Assembly: GCA_902774125.1 (NCBI GenBank)
Contig: CACYHD010000005.1
Span: forward strand, 1 to 64,000
Origin: an uncultured Lachnospiraceae bacterium
Lineage (GTDB): Bacteria > Bacillota > Clostridia > Lachnospirales > Lachnospiraceae
DNA: 64,000 nt
Direction of reading: 5' to 3'
The notes under the pieces were generated by a model. That model worked only from the letters and a program-made list of their open reading frames with translations. It did not search any database and had not been told where the DNA came from. The position numbers and the translations under genes were made by a program. The stretch's first letter is position 1, and every line of letters begins with the position of its first letter. Of the stretch, positions 57,723-64,000 are shown piece after piece.

Positions 57723-58739
57723 ATGAAAAAAGATTTGACAAATTCAAGATTAGATAGACAGAATATTTTGAACAATAATATAGCCATTAACGAGATAAAA
57801 AATAAATCTGGTATAGAAGGTATAGTCTGGAATGAAAAAATATATATTACGCGTGATATGGCAGCAGATTTTTTCGAAGTAGATATTAGAACAATTAGTC
57901 GTTATTTAGAGCAAAATAATGAAGAATTGTCAGAAAATGGTTATGAAGTAATACGTGGAAAAAAATTAAAAGATTTTAGAGAGGCTGTCGAAAATTCTGG
58001 TAAGGACATAAATGTCCCTACCAAAACTACAGTACTTGGTATCTTTGATTTTAGAGCTTTTTTAGATTTGGCTATGTTAATAGCTGAAAGTGAAAAGGCG
58101 AGAGCTTTGCGTCAGATGATGCTTGATATAGTTATAGATCTGATTAATTCAAAAACCGGTGGTGGAACAAAATATATTAATCAAAGAGATAAAGACTTTG
58201 TTTTTGCATCGTTACAGGAGGATAATTACCGAAGAAATTTTACAGATTCACTTAAAGAGTATGTCGAAGAAGATAAATTCAAATATGCCCATTTTACTGA
58301 TTTGATTTATGTGAGTATTTTTAAAGAAAAGGCCAAGGAATATAAGAAGATATTAGACCTTAAAGAAAAGGACAAGGTAAGGGATACTTTTTACAGTGAA
58401 ATATTAGATATTATTGCAGCTTATGAAAGTGGAATGGCAGATGCCATAAAAAAGGAGTCAACAGAGAAAGGAAGAGTGCTGACAATAAAAGAAACTGAAA
58501 AGCTTTTTAGCGAATTTGAGGAGATGGCATTGTGGAAACCGTTGATACATAGAGGAAGGATAAAAATGGCAAGTCGAGATATGGCATTGCGAGATGCTTT
58601 CCACTATCAACTATCTGAATATATTCAACCACTAGATGAAGAAGAATATAAGAAATTCTTAGGCACAACAGGAGATGAATTAGAACAATTAATGAAGGAA
58701 AACAGTGATGTTTTAAAAAGGTTAAAGGAGCGTGATTAG
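57723..58739 (+). CDS. RhuM/KilA-N-like DNA-binding protein paired with Doc
   Basis: The 338-residue protein has an N-terminal DNA-binding-like part (EGIVWNEKIYITRDMAADFF, VDIRTISRYLEQN helix-turn-helix) and a GIFDFRAFLDLAMLIAESEK block similar to BRO/RhuM proteins. C-terminal helices lead into LEQLMKENSDVLKRL. Genes of this type often sit before Fic/Doc toxins and act as antitoxin or regulator. I start at ATG 57723 because AAAGGAG is 7 nt upstream; the frame is open back to 57618. It overlaps nothing but ends 1 bp before the Doc start. Confidence 0.75.
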   Translation: MKKDLTNSRLDRQNILNNNIAINEIKNKSGIEGIVWNEKIYITRDMAADFFEVDIRTISRYLEQNNEELSENGYEVIRGKKLKDFREAVENSGKDINVPTKTTVLGIFDFRAFLDLAMLIAESEKARALRQMMLDIVIDLINSKTGGGTKYINQRDKDFVFASLQEDNYRRNFTDSLKEYVEEDKFKYAHFTDLIYVSIFKEKAKEYKKILDLKEKDKVRDTFYSEILDIIAAYESGMADAIKKESTEKGRVLTIKETEKLFSEFEEMALWKPLIHRGRIKMASRDMALRDAFHYQLSEYIQPLDEEEYKKFLGTTGDELEQLMKENSDVLKRLKERD

Positions 58740-58740
58740 G

Positions 58741-59181
58741 ATGGAAGAAGTAAAGTATATCACGCTTGAACAGGCAATTAGTATACATCAAAAAACTATA
58801 AAATATAGTGGAGGTGGAGCTTTAGGATATTTGGATTTAGGTAAATTAGAGAGCGTTTTAACTCACATTCAAAATGATGATTATTATCCAACATTTGTTG
58901 AGAAGTTAACACATTTATTCTTTTGCACATGTGAATTTCATTGTTTTGAAGATGGAAACAAAAGATTGGCTATATCTTTGTCTGCATACTTTTTGTTGTT
59001 AAATGGATATATGGCTGTAGCAAAAAGCTTTTTTGAAGTAACTGAAAATATAAGCTATTATGTTGCGGCAGGAAAAATCGATAAAGAATTATTACTAAGA
59101 ATAATGGAAGCGATAGTGGTAGGAACATATGACTTTGATGAAGATTTGAAGTTAGAAATATATAACGCAATAAATCAATAA
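58741..59181 (+). CDS. Doc-type Fic family toxin
   Basis: The 146-residue protein has the Fic core HCFEDGNKRLAI (HxFxDGNKR) near residue 65, typical of Doc kinases that inactivate EF-Tu or modify other targets. The length (about 150) is near that of Doc. It starts 1 bp after the RhuM-like gene. A ribosome binding site AAAGGAG lies about 10 nt before ATG 58741. The inhibitor is probably the upstream protein. The pair sits between two imperfect direct repeats, suggesting a mobile toxin-antitoxin cassette. Confidence 0.85.
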   Translation: MEEVKYITLEQAISIHQKTIKYSGGGALGYLDLGKLESVLTHIQNDDYYPTFVEKLTHLFFCTCEFHCFEDGNKRLAISLSAYFLLLNGYMAVAKSFFEVTENISYYVAAGKIDKELLLRIMEAIVVGTYDFDEDLKLEIYNAINQ

Positions 59182-59213
59182 AAAAGTGTCACACCCTTGA
59201 CATGAGCGGGTAT
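59177..59213 (+). repeat. right direct repeat flanking the RhuM-Doc pair
   Basis: AATAAAAAAGTGTCACACC then CTTGACATGAGCGGGTAT; the partner of 57624-57659. In one frame it reads KKCHTLDMSGYR and ends at TAA 59217. Confidence 0.75.
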
Positions 59214-59214
59214 C

Positions 59215-59342
59215 GGTAATACATATCTCTCCGCCTTCGACGTGCGCAACTTTGCATCGAAAAAATGTTATTTTTGGCACACAGAGAGCTGATTCTAAAT
59301 CAAGCAAGTGAAAGTTATCTGGATGTATTAGGTAACAATATT
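59215..59342 (+). pseudogene. decayed helicase fragment (P-loop to motif Ia)
   Basis: In frame it reads GNTYLSAFDVRNFASKK and, after a one-base frameshift near 59265, LFLAHRELILNQASESYLD and VLGNNI. This is the segment missing from the helicase at 54790, where the frame jumps from SATG to ESYLDVLG. The last 33 bp (59310-59342) match 55528-55560 with a few changes, so it comes from a diverged copy. The P-loop Lys is Asn and the frame is broken: a relic, not a gene. Confidence 0.75.
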
Positions 59343-59347
59343 TATAA

Positions 59348-59437
59348 GAGGAAGTTATTCTTGTGGATACAGGATTGTCTGCTGATTGGGAATGTCCTAG
59401 ATGCATCCAGGGCAAAGAGAAGTTTTACAAGGCATAA
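59348..59437 (+). pseudogene. possible rubredoxin-domain C-terminal scrap
   Basis: One frame reads EEVILVDTGLSADWECPRCI and QGKEKFYKA, then TAA. SADWECPRCxxGKEKFY resembles the second CPxC knuckle and tail of rubredoxins (compare DWVCPVCGxGKDxF). There is no start and the first knuckle is absent. It directly follows the helicase relic, so 59177-59437 is a mosaic of gene pieces. The rest of this 308-bp gap, to 59489, holds no gene I can support. Confidence 0.5.
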
Positions 59438-59489
59438 AACGACAAGTCGCGATGACACTATAAACGAAAAGAAAAAGAGGCATTAAATT

Positions 59490-60308
59490 ATGGAAACAAA
59501 AATAACGGTTATAGTTGATAATAAATCAATTGATGGCATCCAGGGTGAATGGGGACTTTCTGTTTTGGTTCAGTATAATGGTAAAAACATCCTTCTGGAT
59601 GCCGGCTCTTCAGATTTGTTTTTGGAGAATATGGGCAAGCTGGGCGTGGATGTGACTGACATCGATTACGCAACGCTTAGTCACGCGCATTATGATCATG
59701 CCAACGGCTTTCCAGCATTCCTGGACAAAAACAAAAAAGCACGACTATACATAAGGGAAAATACAGCTGCTAACTGTTACAGAAAAGCTTTCATTTTTCA
59801 CAAATATATAGGAATTCCCCGAAAACTGATGACTAAGTATTCGGACAGGATTGAAGTGGTTTCTGGAGATTGTAAGATTATGGAGGGAGTATGGCTGATC
59901 CCCCACAAGACGAATTCGCTTGATGAGATTGGAAAGCGTGAGCAGATGTTTAGAAAGTTGCCAGGTGGGTTGAGACCTGATGATTTTTCTCACGAGCAGA
60001 GTCTTGTTGTGGATACGGATAAAGGTCTGGTCATTCTCAACTCATGTTCCCATGGCGGCGCAGCTAATATTATTAGAGAGATTCAGGAGACCTTCCCAGA
60101 AAAAAACGTATATGGTTTGATTGGTGGATTCCATCTGTTCAATAAATCTAGCGATGAGATAAGAGAGGTTGCCGGAAAAATACGTGATACAGGCATTCAA
60201 TATGTTTGCACGGGCCACTGCACCAAAGACAGGGCTTTTGGAATCCTTAAGCAGGAACTGGGCGATATGGTAGAGCAGATGCAGGTGGGATATCAGATCC
60301 TCATATGA
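59490..60308 (+). CDS. MBL-fold metallohydrolase (MptA/dihydropterin-like)
   Basis: The 272-residue protein has the metallo-beta-lactamase metal motif LSHAHYDHANG (HxHxDH) near residue 62, the later His ligands in LNSCSHGGAANI and GGFHLF, and a CTGHCT block. It resembles the group that includes 7,8-dihydropterin-6-methyl-4-(beta-D-ribofuranosyl)aminobenzene phosphate synthases. It is cytoplasmic. Substrate unknown. It begins 308 bp after the Doc gene and ends before a hairpin. Confidence 0.87.
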   Translation: METKITVIVDNKSIDGIQGEWGLSVLVQYNGKNILLDAGSSDLFLENMGKLGVDVTDIDYATLSHAHYDHANGFPAFLDKNKKARLYIRENTAANCYRKAFIFHKYIGIPRKLMTKYSDRIEVVSGDCKIMEGVWLIPHKTNSLDEIGKREQMFRKLPGGLRPDDFSHEQSLVVDTDKGLVILNSCSHGGAANIIREIQETFPEKNVYGLIGGFHLFNKSSDEIREVAGKIRDTGIQYVCTGHCTKDRAFGILKQELGDMVEQMQVGYQILI

Positions 60309-60317
60309 GAGTCGAAA

Positions 60318-60361
60318 AATATGTTTTTGAAGATATTCCATTATCGGATGAAAAACATATT
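60318..60361. repeat. 11-bp inverted repeat after the MBL gene
   Basis: AATATGTTTTT (60318-60328) and AAAAACATATT (60351-60361) are perfect arms with a 22-nt loop. No T-run follows. It may be a weak transcription end or a regulator site. Confidence 0.5.
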
Positions 60362-60375
60362 CGTAACTAAGATTG

Positions 60376-60434
60376 TAGATAATATATTATCTAAAAATGC
60401 GTATTTTCATTGAAAATAGATAATATATTATCTA
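60376..60434. promoter_or_regulatory. two 18-bp palindromic operator sites
   Basis: TAGATAATATATTATCTA is present at 60376-60393 and 60417-60434, identical and 41 bp apart (about four helical turns). They lie 38-96 bp before the HTH regulator start, as expected for autoregulation by a dimer. Confidence 0.7.
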
Positions 60435-60471
60435 TAATTATTTATAGGAATAATTTTTTTATGAGGATTAG

Positions 60472-60753
60472 ATGATGAGAAAATATATTTGGGAGACTCC
60501 AGAAGAGATTAACTTAATAGTAGCGAGCAATGTTAAAAATATAAGAAAACGCAAAGGCATCTCACAACAAAAATTAAGCGAGCTGACAGGGGTTAGTTAT
60601 GGCTCAATCAAGCGTTTCGAAATGACCGGTAATATTAGTCTTTTGTCATTAACCAAAATTGCTATTGAACTTGATGCAGTTAACGATATTAAATCATTGT
60701 TCACTTCTGTTGTTTATCAATCAATCGAGGAGGTAATTAATGAGCAGAAATAA
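60472..60753 (+). CDS. XRE-family HTH regulator (HipB-like)
   Basis: The 93-residue protein has a Cro/CI helix-turn-helix: NVKNIRKRKGISQQKLSELT and GVSYGSIKRFE. Similar proteins precede hipA toxin genes; here no hipA follows. Instead a 23-bp copy of the kptA gene end lies right after the stop. AGGATTAG precedes the ATG (60472 or 60475). The two 18-bp palindromes upstream are likely its operators. Confidence 0.85.
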   Translation: MMRKYIWETPEEINLIVASNVKNIRKRKGISQQKLSELTGVSYGSIKRFEMTGNISLLSLTKIAIELDAVNDIKSLFTSVVYQSIEEVINEQK

Positions 60754-60756
60754 ATT

Positions 60757-60779
60757 CTTACTAAAGAAGTAGCAGTAAA
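60757..60779. repeat. 23-bp copy of the kptA 3' end
   Basis: This 23-bp sequence beginning CTTACTAAAG and ending GCAGTAAA is identical to 62026-62048, where it encodes LTKEVAV at the end of kptA. Here it is noncoding, just after the HTH stop. The 1.3 kb between the copies holds two paralogous small genes and most of kptA. Confidence 0.85.
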
Positions 60780-60810
60780 GAATATAGAATTAATAATAGG
60801 GAAAGTAATA

Positions 60811-61140
60811 ATGAAAATTGTACCAAGCAACAAAATAGATTATCAGATTTTTATTGGCCTTAATGATTCCCAAATTTATGAAAAAGTGATTAAGGAACAG
60901 GAGATTATAGAAATGATTAACGATTTTTTTACACGTAAAAAAATCGATTTTTCGTTGCTCAAAGCAACTGGAGGGTATCTATACCAAAACGGTGAGTATA
61001 TTATAGAAAATGTATTATGCATTAATATTATAGACAACAAGCAAATAGATATTCTTAAGCTAACCCAGAGTCTCTCTATGTTTATGAATCAGGAGAATGT
61101 TCTGGTTATGAGAAATAATACAATGGTAAAAATGGGCTAG
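60811..61140 (+). CDS. small protein of unknown function, paralog A
   Basis: The 109-residue protein has no signal, membrane segment or domain I know. Pattern: YQIFIGLNDSQIYEK near the start, FSLLKATGGYLYQNG near residue 47 and a C-terminal NVLVMRNNTMVKMG. Its neighbour shares this pattern. It has a weak AGGGAAAG site before ATG 60811. Confidence 0.65.
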   Translation: MKIVPSNKIDYQIFIGLNDSQIYEKVIKEQEIIEMINDFFTRKKIDFSLLKATGGYLYQNGEYIIENVLCINIIDNKQIDILKLTQSLSMFMNQENVLVMRNNTMVKMG

Positions 61141-61147
61141 GTAATAA

Positions 61148-61474
61148 ATGAAGAAAGAATTTAAAAAAGGAATTAAATACGAAATATTTGTAGGCATCAA
61201 GGACCAGGATAGTTACGAAGAACTGTTTAGTGCTGATGATTTTAAAAATATTCTTACGGAGATTTGTTCAGAAAAACAAATCAGTTTTTCTTTGCTGACA
61301 CAGATGGGCGGGTACACACACAACAAAGGTTATACTACAGAGACTAGTATGAGAGTTATAATCATAGGTGTTGATGAGGACGAAATCAAAAAGATTGGCG
61401 ATAGATTAAAAGAAATAATAAACACAGATACTATTCTCATTACTAAAACGGATGTAGAATATTGTTTTATATAG
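61148..61474 (+). CDS. small protein of unknown function, paralog B
   Basis: The 108-residue protein aligns with the gene just upstream: YEIFVGIKDQDSYEE, FSLLTQMGGYTHNKG and a C-terminal ILITKTDV stretch. The shared FSLL...GGY core and similar length suggest a tandem duplication. Function unknown. It is 7 bp downstream of paralog A. Confidence 0.65.
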   Translation: MKKEFKKGIKYEIFVGIKDQDSYEELFSADDFKNILTEICSEKQISFSLLTQMGGYTHNKGYTTETSMRVIIIGVDEDEIKKIGDRLKEIINTDTILITKTDVEYCFI

Positions 61475-61533
61475 ATTGGACACGAGGTTTAATAATAAAA
61501 GGGAGTAATGAAAATCTCAATTAGGGAGTCAAT

Positions 61534-62067
61534 ATGTCACTTAATAATACAAGCAAATTCCTGGCACTTATTCTGCGCCATAAGCCGGAAGTCATAGGCA
61601 TTAAACTAGACGAGCATGGCTGGGCCAATGTAGATGAGTTGCTTAAGGGTATTAACCAGACTAGAAAAATAGATATGCAGACGTTAGAGCAGATTGTCAG
61701 AGAAGACAATAAACAGCGCTACGCTTTTAACGAGGATAAAACTAAGATTAGAGCTAATCAGGGTCACTCTATTCCTGTTGACGTGGAATTGGAAGAGGTG
61801 GATCCGCCTGATGTTTTGTATCATGGGACAGGCGAAAAATATTGCGGCAGCATAGAGAGTGAGGGCATTAAATCTAAGACAAGATTATATGTTCATCTGT
61901 CAGAAGATGTTGACGCTGCGATTATTATTGGAAAGCGTCATGGAAGACCGGTCGTTTACAAGATTAATACTAAGCAGATGCATGAGGATGGCATCAAGTT
62001 TTTTAAGTCAGTAAATAATGTTTGGCTTACTAAAGAAGTAGCAGTAAAATATATTAGTAGAATTTAG
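61534..62067 (+). CDS. kptA: RNA 2'-phosphotransferase (KptA/Tpt1)
   Basis: The 177-residue protein has the Tpt1 pattern: MSLNNTSKFLALILRHKPE at the start with the catalytic Arg-His, IKLDEHGWANVDELL, LYHGTGEKY and GRPVVYKINTKQMHEDG. The enzyme removes an internal 2'-phosphate from RNA using NAD. In bacteria its role is uncertain because there is no yeast-type tRNA splicing; RNA-repair is a common proposal. AGGGAG precedes ATG 61534. Length is normal. Confidence 0.93.
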   Translation: MSLNNTSKFLALILRHKPEVIGIKLDEHGWANVDELLKGINQTRKIDMQTLEQIVREDNKQRYAFNEDKTKIRANQGHSIPVDVELEEVDPPDVLYHGTGEKYCGSIESEGIKSKTRLYVHLSEDVDAAIIIGKRHGRPVVYKINTKQMHEDGIKFFKSVNNVWLTKEVAVKYISRI

Positions 62068-62085
62068 GAAAGAGAGACATTATAA

Positions 62086-62475
62086 ATGAAAACGATTAGA
62101 GTCGTAGCAGCAGTTATTAAAGATAAGAATAAAATTTTTTGTACGCAGAGAGGCTATGGAGAGTTCAAGGGATATTGGGAATTTCCAGGCGGCAAGATTG
62201 AAGAAAATGAGACACCACAGGAAGCTTTGAAAAGAGAAATCAAAGAAGAGTTAACTATAGACATAGAAGTAGGAGATTTGATTGATACTGTAGAGTACGA
62301 CTATCCAGAATTCCATCTTTCGATGGATTGTTTTTATGCCGAGATAATAAACGGTGAGATTGAACTTAAAGAGCATGACAATGCATTATGGTTGGAAAGA
62401 GACAATCTAAAGACAATTGAATGGTTACCGGCAGACGAGGATCTTATTAATAAAGTTGTAGAAAAAAATGGTTAA
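62086..62475 (+). CDS. NUDIX hydrolase, MutT-like (deoxy)nucleoside triphosphatase
   Basis: The 129-residue protein has IRVVAAVIKDKNKIFCTQRG at the start, YWEFPGGKIEENETPQEALK and REIKEEL, the complete Nudix box (GX5EX7REUXEEXGU). It likely hydrolyses damaged or non-canonical nucleoside triphosphates. Enzymes of this group often lie near PLD-DUF3427 helicases, as here 4.5 kb away. It starts 18 bp after kptA. AAAGAGAG precedes the ATG. Confidence 0.92.
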   Translation: MKTIRVVAAVIKDKNKIFCTQRGYGEFKGYWEFPGGKIEENETPQEALKREIKEELTIDIEVGDLIDTVEYDYPEFHLSMDCFYAEIINGEIELKEHDNALWLERDNLKTIEWLPADEDLINKVVEKNG

Positions 62476-62499
62476 AAAGCATAGAGGGAGATATGAGCC

Positions 62500-63264
62500 A
62501 TGAATAAAGCATATCAGTTAAAAATATCAATAAAAGATTCGCATCCACCTATCTGGAGGAGAGTTGTTGTACCATCAGGTTTAACTTTTTCGCAATTAGC
62601 AATAATTCTAATTGAGGCAATGGGATGGAGTGGATATCATTTGTGGTCGTTTGAGTTTTACCATAGAAAACTAGAATTAATAGAAAAAGATGACGTGTTT
62701 GGACTAGAGCCTTCTTATGGCAGAGATGTAGCAGATGCAGCTTTAGCATGTATAGATGAATTAATGGAAAGTGAGAAATGGTTTACTTTCATATATGATT
62801 TTGGTGATTATTGGGAACATAGGGTAGAAATAGAACAGGTAATTGAAGATTATGAATACAATTATCCGAAGGTAATAAAATACAAAGGCGATTGTCCACC
62901 AGAAGACATAGGAGGCATTTGGGCATACCAACAGTATCTTAAAGGTGGAATAGATGCACTTCTTGAAGAACGTGGATATTCAAAAGATGATGAAGATGCA
63001 GAATATATTAGAGAAGACTTGGTAATGAAATTTGAATATAACGAATATGAAGTTGGTTATACGAATGAAAAATTAAAGAATACATATCATGTTACGTACG
63101 GTGAGCAGGAAAGTAGGAGTGCAAGAATTCTTTTTGATGAAGCATTAATGTATGGGAAAGGATTTATAGCAACAAAGAATCCTTCAAAAATTGATATTAT
63201 AAAGTACAAACCATCTCAAGCAGATTTGAGTTTCTTATTGAAATGTCTTACGGATTTTAAATAA
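62500..63264 (+). CDS. plasmid pRiA4b ORF-3 family protein
   Basis: The 254-residue protein has the PRiA4_ORF3 pattern: QLKISIKDSHPPIWRRVVVP, then AMGWSGYHLWSFEF and FIYDFGDYWEHRVEIEQV. The function of the family is unknown; it is found on plasmids and in defence or accessory regions. It starts 24 bp after the NUDIX gene, likely the same transcript. The C-terminal 60 residues are an additional helical region. Confidence 0.88.
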   Translation: MNKAYQLKISIKDSHPPIWRRVVVPSGLTFSQLAIILIEAMGWSGYHLWSFEFYHRKLELIEKDDVFGLEPSYGRDVADAALACIDELMESEKWFTFIYDFGDYWEHRVEIEQVIEDYEYNYPKVIKYKGDCPPEDIGGIWAYQQYLKGGIDALLEERGYSKDDEDAEYIREDLVMKFEYNEYEVGYTNEKLKNTYHVTYGEQESRSARILFDEALMYGKGFIATKNPSKIDIIKYKPSQADLSFLLKCLTDFK

Positions 63265-63321
63265 GAGGATATTATTTGTTGCATTGTAATAGACTAAAAA
63301 GGATGGAAAAAACATTAAAGT

Positions 63322-64000
63322 ATGAGAATAAAAAATATAATTATATTAGTTTTGTGTATCGCGATTCTAACAGGGTGCGGACACAGCGTTAAGCAGGCAC
63401 AAAAAATTAAAAACACAAATTCAAAACATGAGTATGCTTGTACAGAATACACATACAGCGAATACACAGTAAAAAGAAACGGTCTTAAACTACACCTAGA
63501 TTGCATGACAACTAAGGGGGCACATCCTAAGAAGGATATCCTTTTGATTCACGGAGTGACTTATTCGTCGCATGAATTTGATGTGGATTACAAGGATTAC
63601 AGTTTGGTTCGCAAGCTGGCTAGAGAAGGCTATGCTGTGTGGAGATTGGACATTGCTGGTTTTGGTCAGTCAGAGCAGGTTAAGGATGGCTTTATGCCAG
63701 ACTCCGATTATGCGGCAGAGGATATAGCAGCAGCTACCCAGAAGATTATTAAAGAGAGTGGCCACTCTAAGATTGATATTTTAGGTTGGAGTTGGGGCAC
63801 GGTTACTACTAGCAGATTTGCGGCTAAGCATCCTGAGCAGCTTAATAAGGTTGTTTTGTATGCGCCTATTCTTTATGGCATAGGTGAGTATAAGGTGACA
63901 GAGCCTTTCCATCACAATGACTGGAATCATGCAGCAGATGATTTCCAAAAAACTAAGGATGGCAAGTTCGATTATTCGGTTGCCGAAAAACAGGTGATAG
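63322..64000 (+). CDS. alpha/beta hydrolase lipoprotein, cut by the window edge
   Basis: At least 226 residues, continuing past the window. The first 18 residues are a lipoprotein signal (ILVLCIAILTGCGH, lipobox LTGC), so it sits on the outer face of the membrane. Then ILLIHGVTYSSHEF (oxyanion HG), YAVWRLDIAGFGQS and the nucleophile elbow ILGWSWGTV (GxSxG) are visible. Substrate unknown. No strong ribosome binding site is seen before ATG 63322. Confidence 0.82.
   Translation, partial: MRIKNIIILVLCIAILTGCGHSVKQAQKIKNTNSKHEYACTEYTYSEYTVKRNGLKLHLDCMTTKGAHPKKDILLIHGVTYSSHEFDVDYKDYSLVRKLAREGYAVWRLDIAGFGQSEQVKDGFMPDSDYAAEDIAAATQKIIKESGHSKIDILGWSWGTVTTSRFAAKHPEQLNKVVLYAPILYGIGEYKVTEPFHHNDWNHAADDFQKTKDGKFDYSVAEKQVI

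Noticed and set aside
59265-59486. Open frame of 73 codons in the scrap patch
   Set aside because: It passes from the helicase relic into unrelated sequence out of frame with the rubredoxin-like piece and has no ribosome binding site.

Overview
The window is a low-GC Firmicutes chromosome segment. Gene content and synteny (jag/khpB-yidC-yidD-rnpA-rpmH on one strand, dnaA-dnaN-yaaA-recF-gyrB-gyrA on the other, with mnmE-mnmG-rsmG-parA-parB beside it) mark the replication origin of a Clostridia member. A Lachnospiraceae-like host is my inference from the overall style: glycerol-phosphate wall polymer genes, DUF6273, a BspA-type repeat protein and a MATE protein with a kinase-like tail. No rRNA was seen. 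Two tRNA genes (Lys-CTT, Arg-CCT) are present.

Layout. 1-246 holds hairpins and tandem terminators after pgi. 0.25-15 kb is a wall-polymer locus: pgi, a TSCPD protein, a TagGH-type exporter, a GT2-TagF fusion, TagD, three more CDP-glycerol transferases, a GT2 enzyme, a membrane sugar-phosphate transferase, an LCP ligase and a stand-alone MurG. Together these can make CDP-glycerol, start a polymer on undecaprenyl phosphate, extend it with glycerol phosphate, export it and attach it to peptidoglycan. 15-29 kb is mixed housekeeping: DUF6273 protein, HIT, two ATP-grasp ligases, GtrA, AI-2E-type permease, TrmB, a D,D-carboxypeptidase, a recombinase-fold protein that seems to lack its catalytic residues, an exonuclease, SerS and DUF4446. 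28-47.2 kb is the origin region: parBA, five tightly spaced parS sites plus one inside a coding region, rsmG, mnmG, mnmE, khpB, yidC, yidD, rnpA, rpmH, the oriC-type gap, then dnaA to gyrA.

47.2-64 kb is accessory and more AT-rich. It has a MATE/HATPase-like fusion, a frameshifted multidomain secreted protein (GH128-like, F5/8C, carbohydrate-binding, 13 leucine-rich repeats, Fn3-like), a second secreted protein, a PLD-helicase-DUF3427 protein that has lost its Walker A segment, a RhuM-like/Doc pair between imperfect direct repeats, a patch of gene scraps, an MBL-fold hydrolase, an HTH regulator with twin palindromic operators, two paralogous unknown small proteins, KptA, a NUDIX enzyme, a pRiA4b ORF-3 family protein and a lipoprotein hydrolase cut by the window edge.

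The strongest oddities are these: the helicase lacks about 33 residues including the P-loop, and a decayed homologous copy of exactly that stretch lies 3.7 kb downstream; an ATATTATGTAAACC motif recurs ahead of serS, parB, rsmG and gyrA and in the origin gap; parS sites repeat every 39 bp; a hairpin plus T8 sits directly in front of the dnaA ribosome binding site; and a tyrosine-recombinase-fold protein appears to have lost Arg, His and Tyr of its active site. All positions were read by eye and no search was run.
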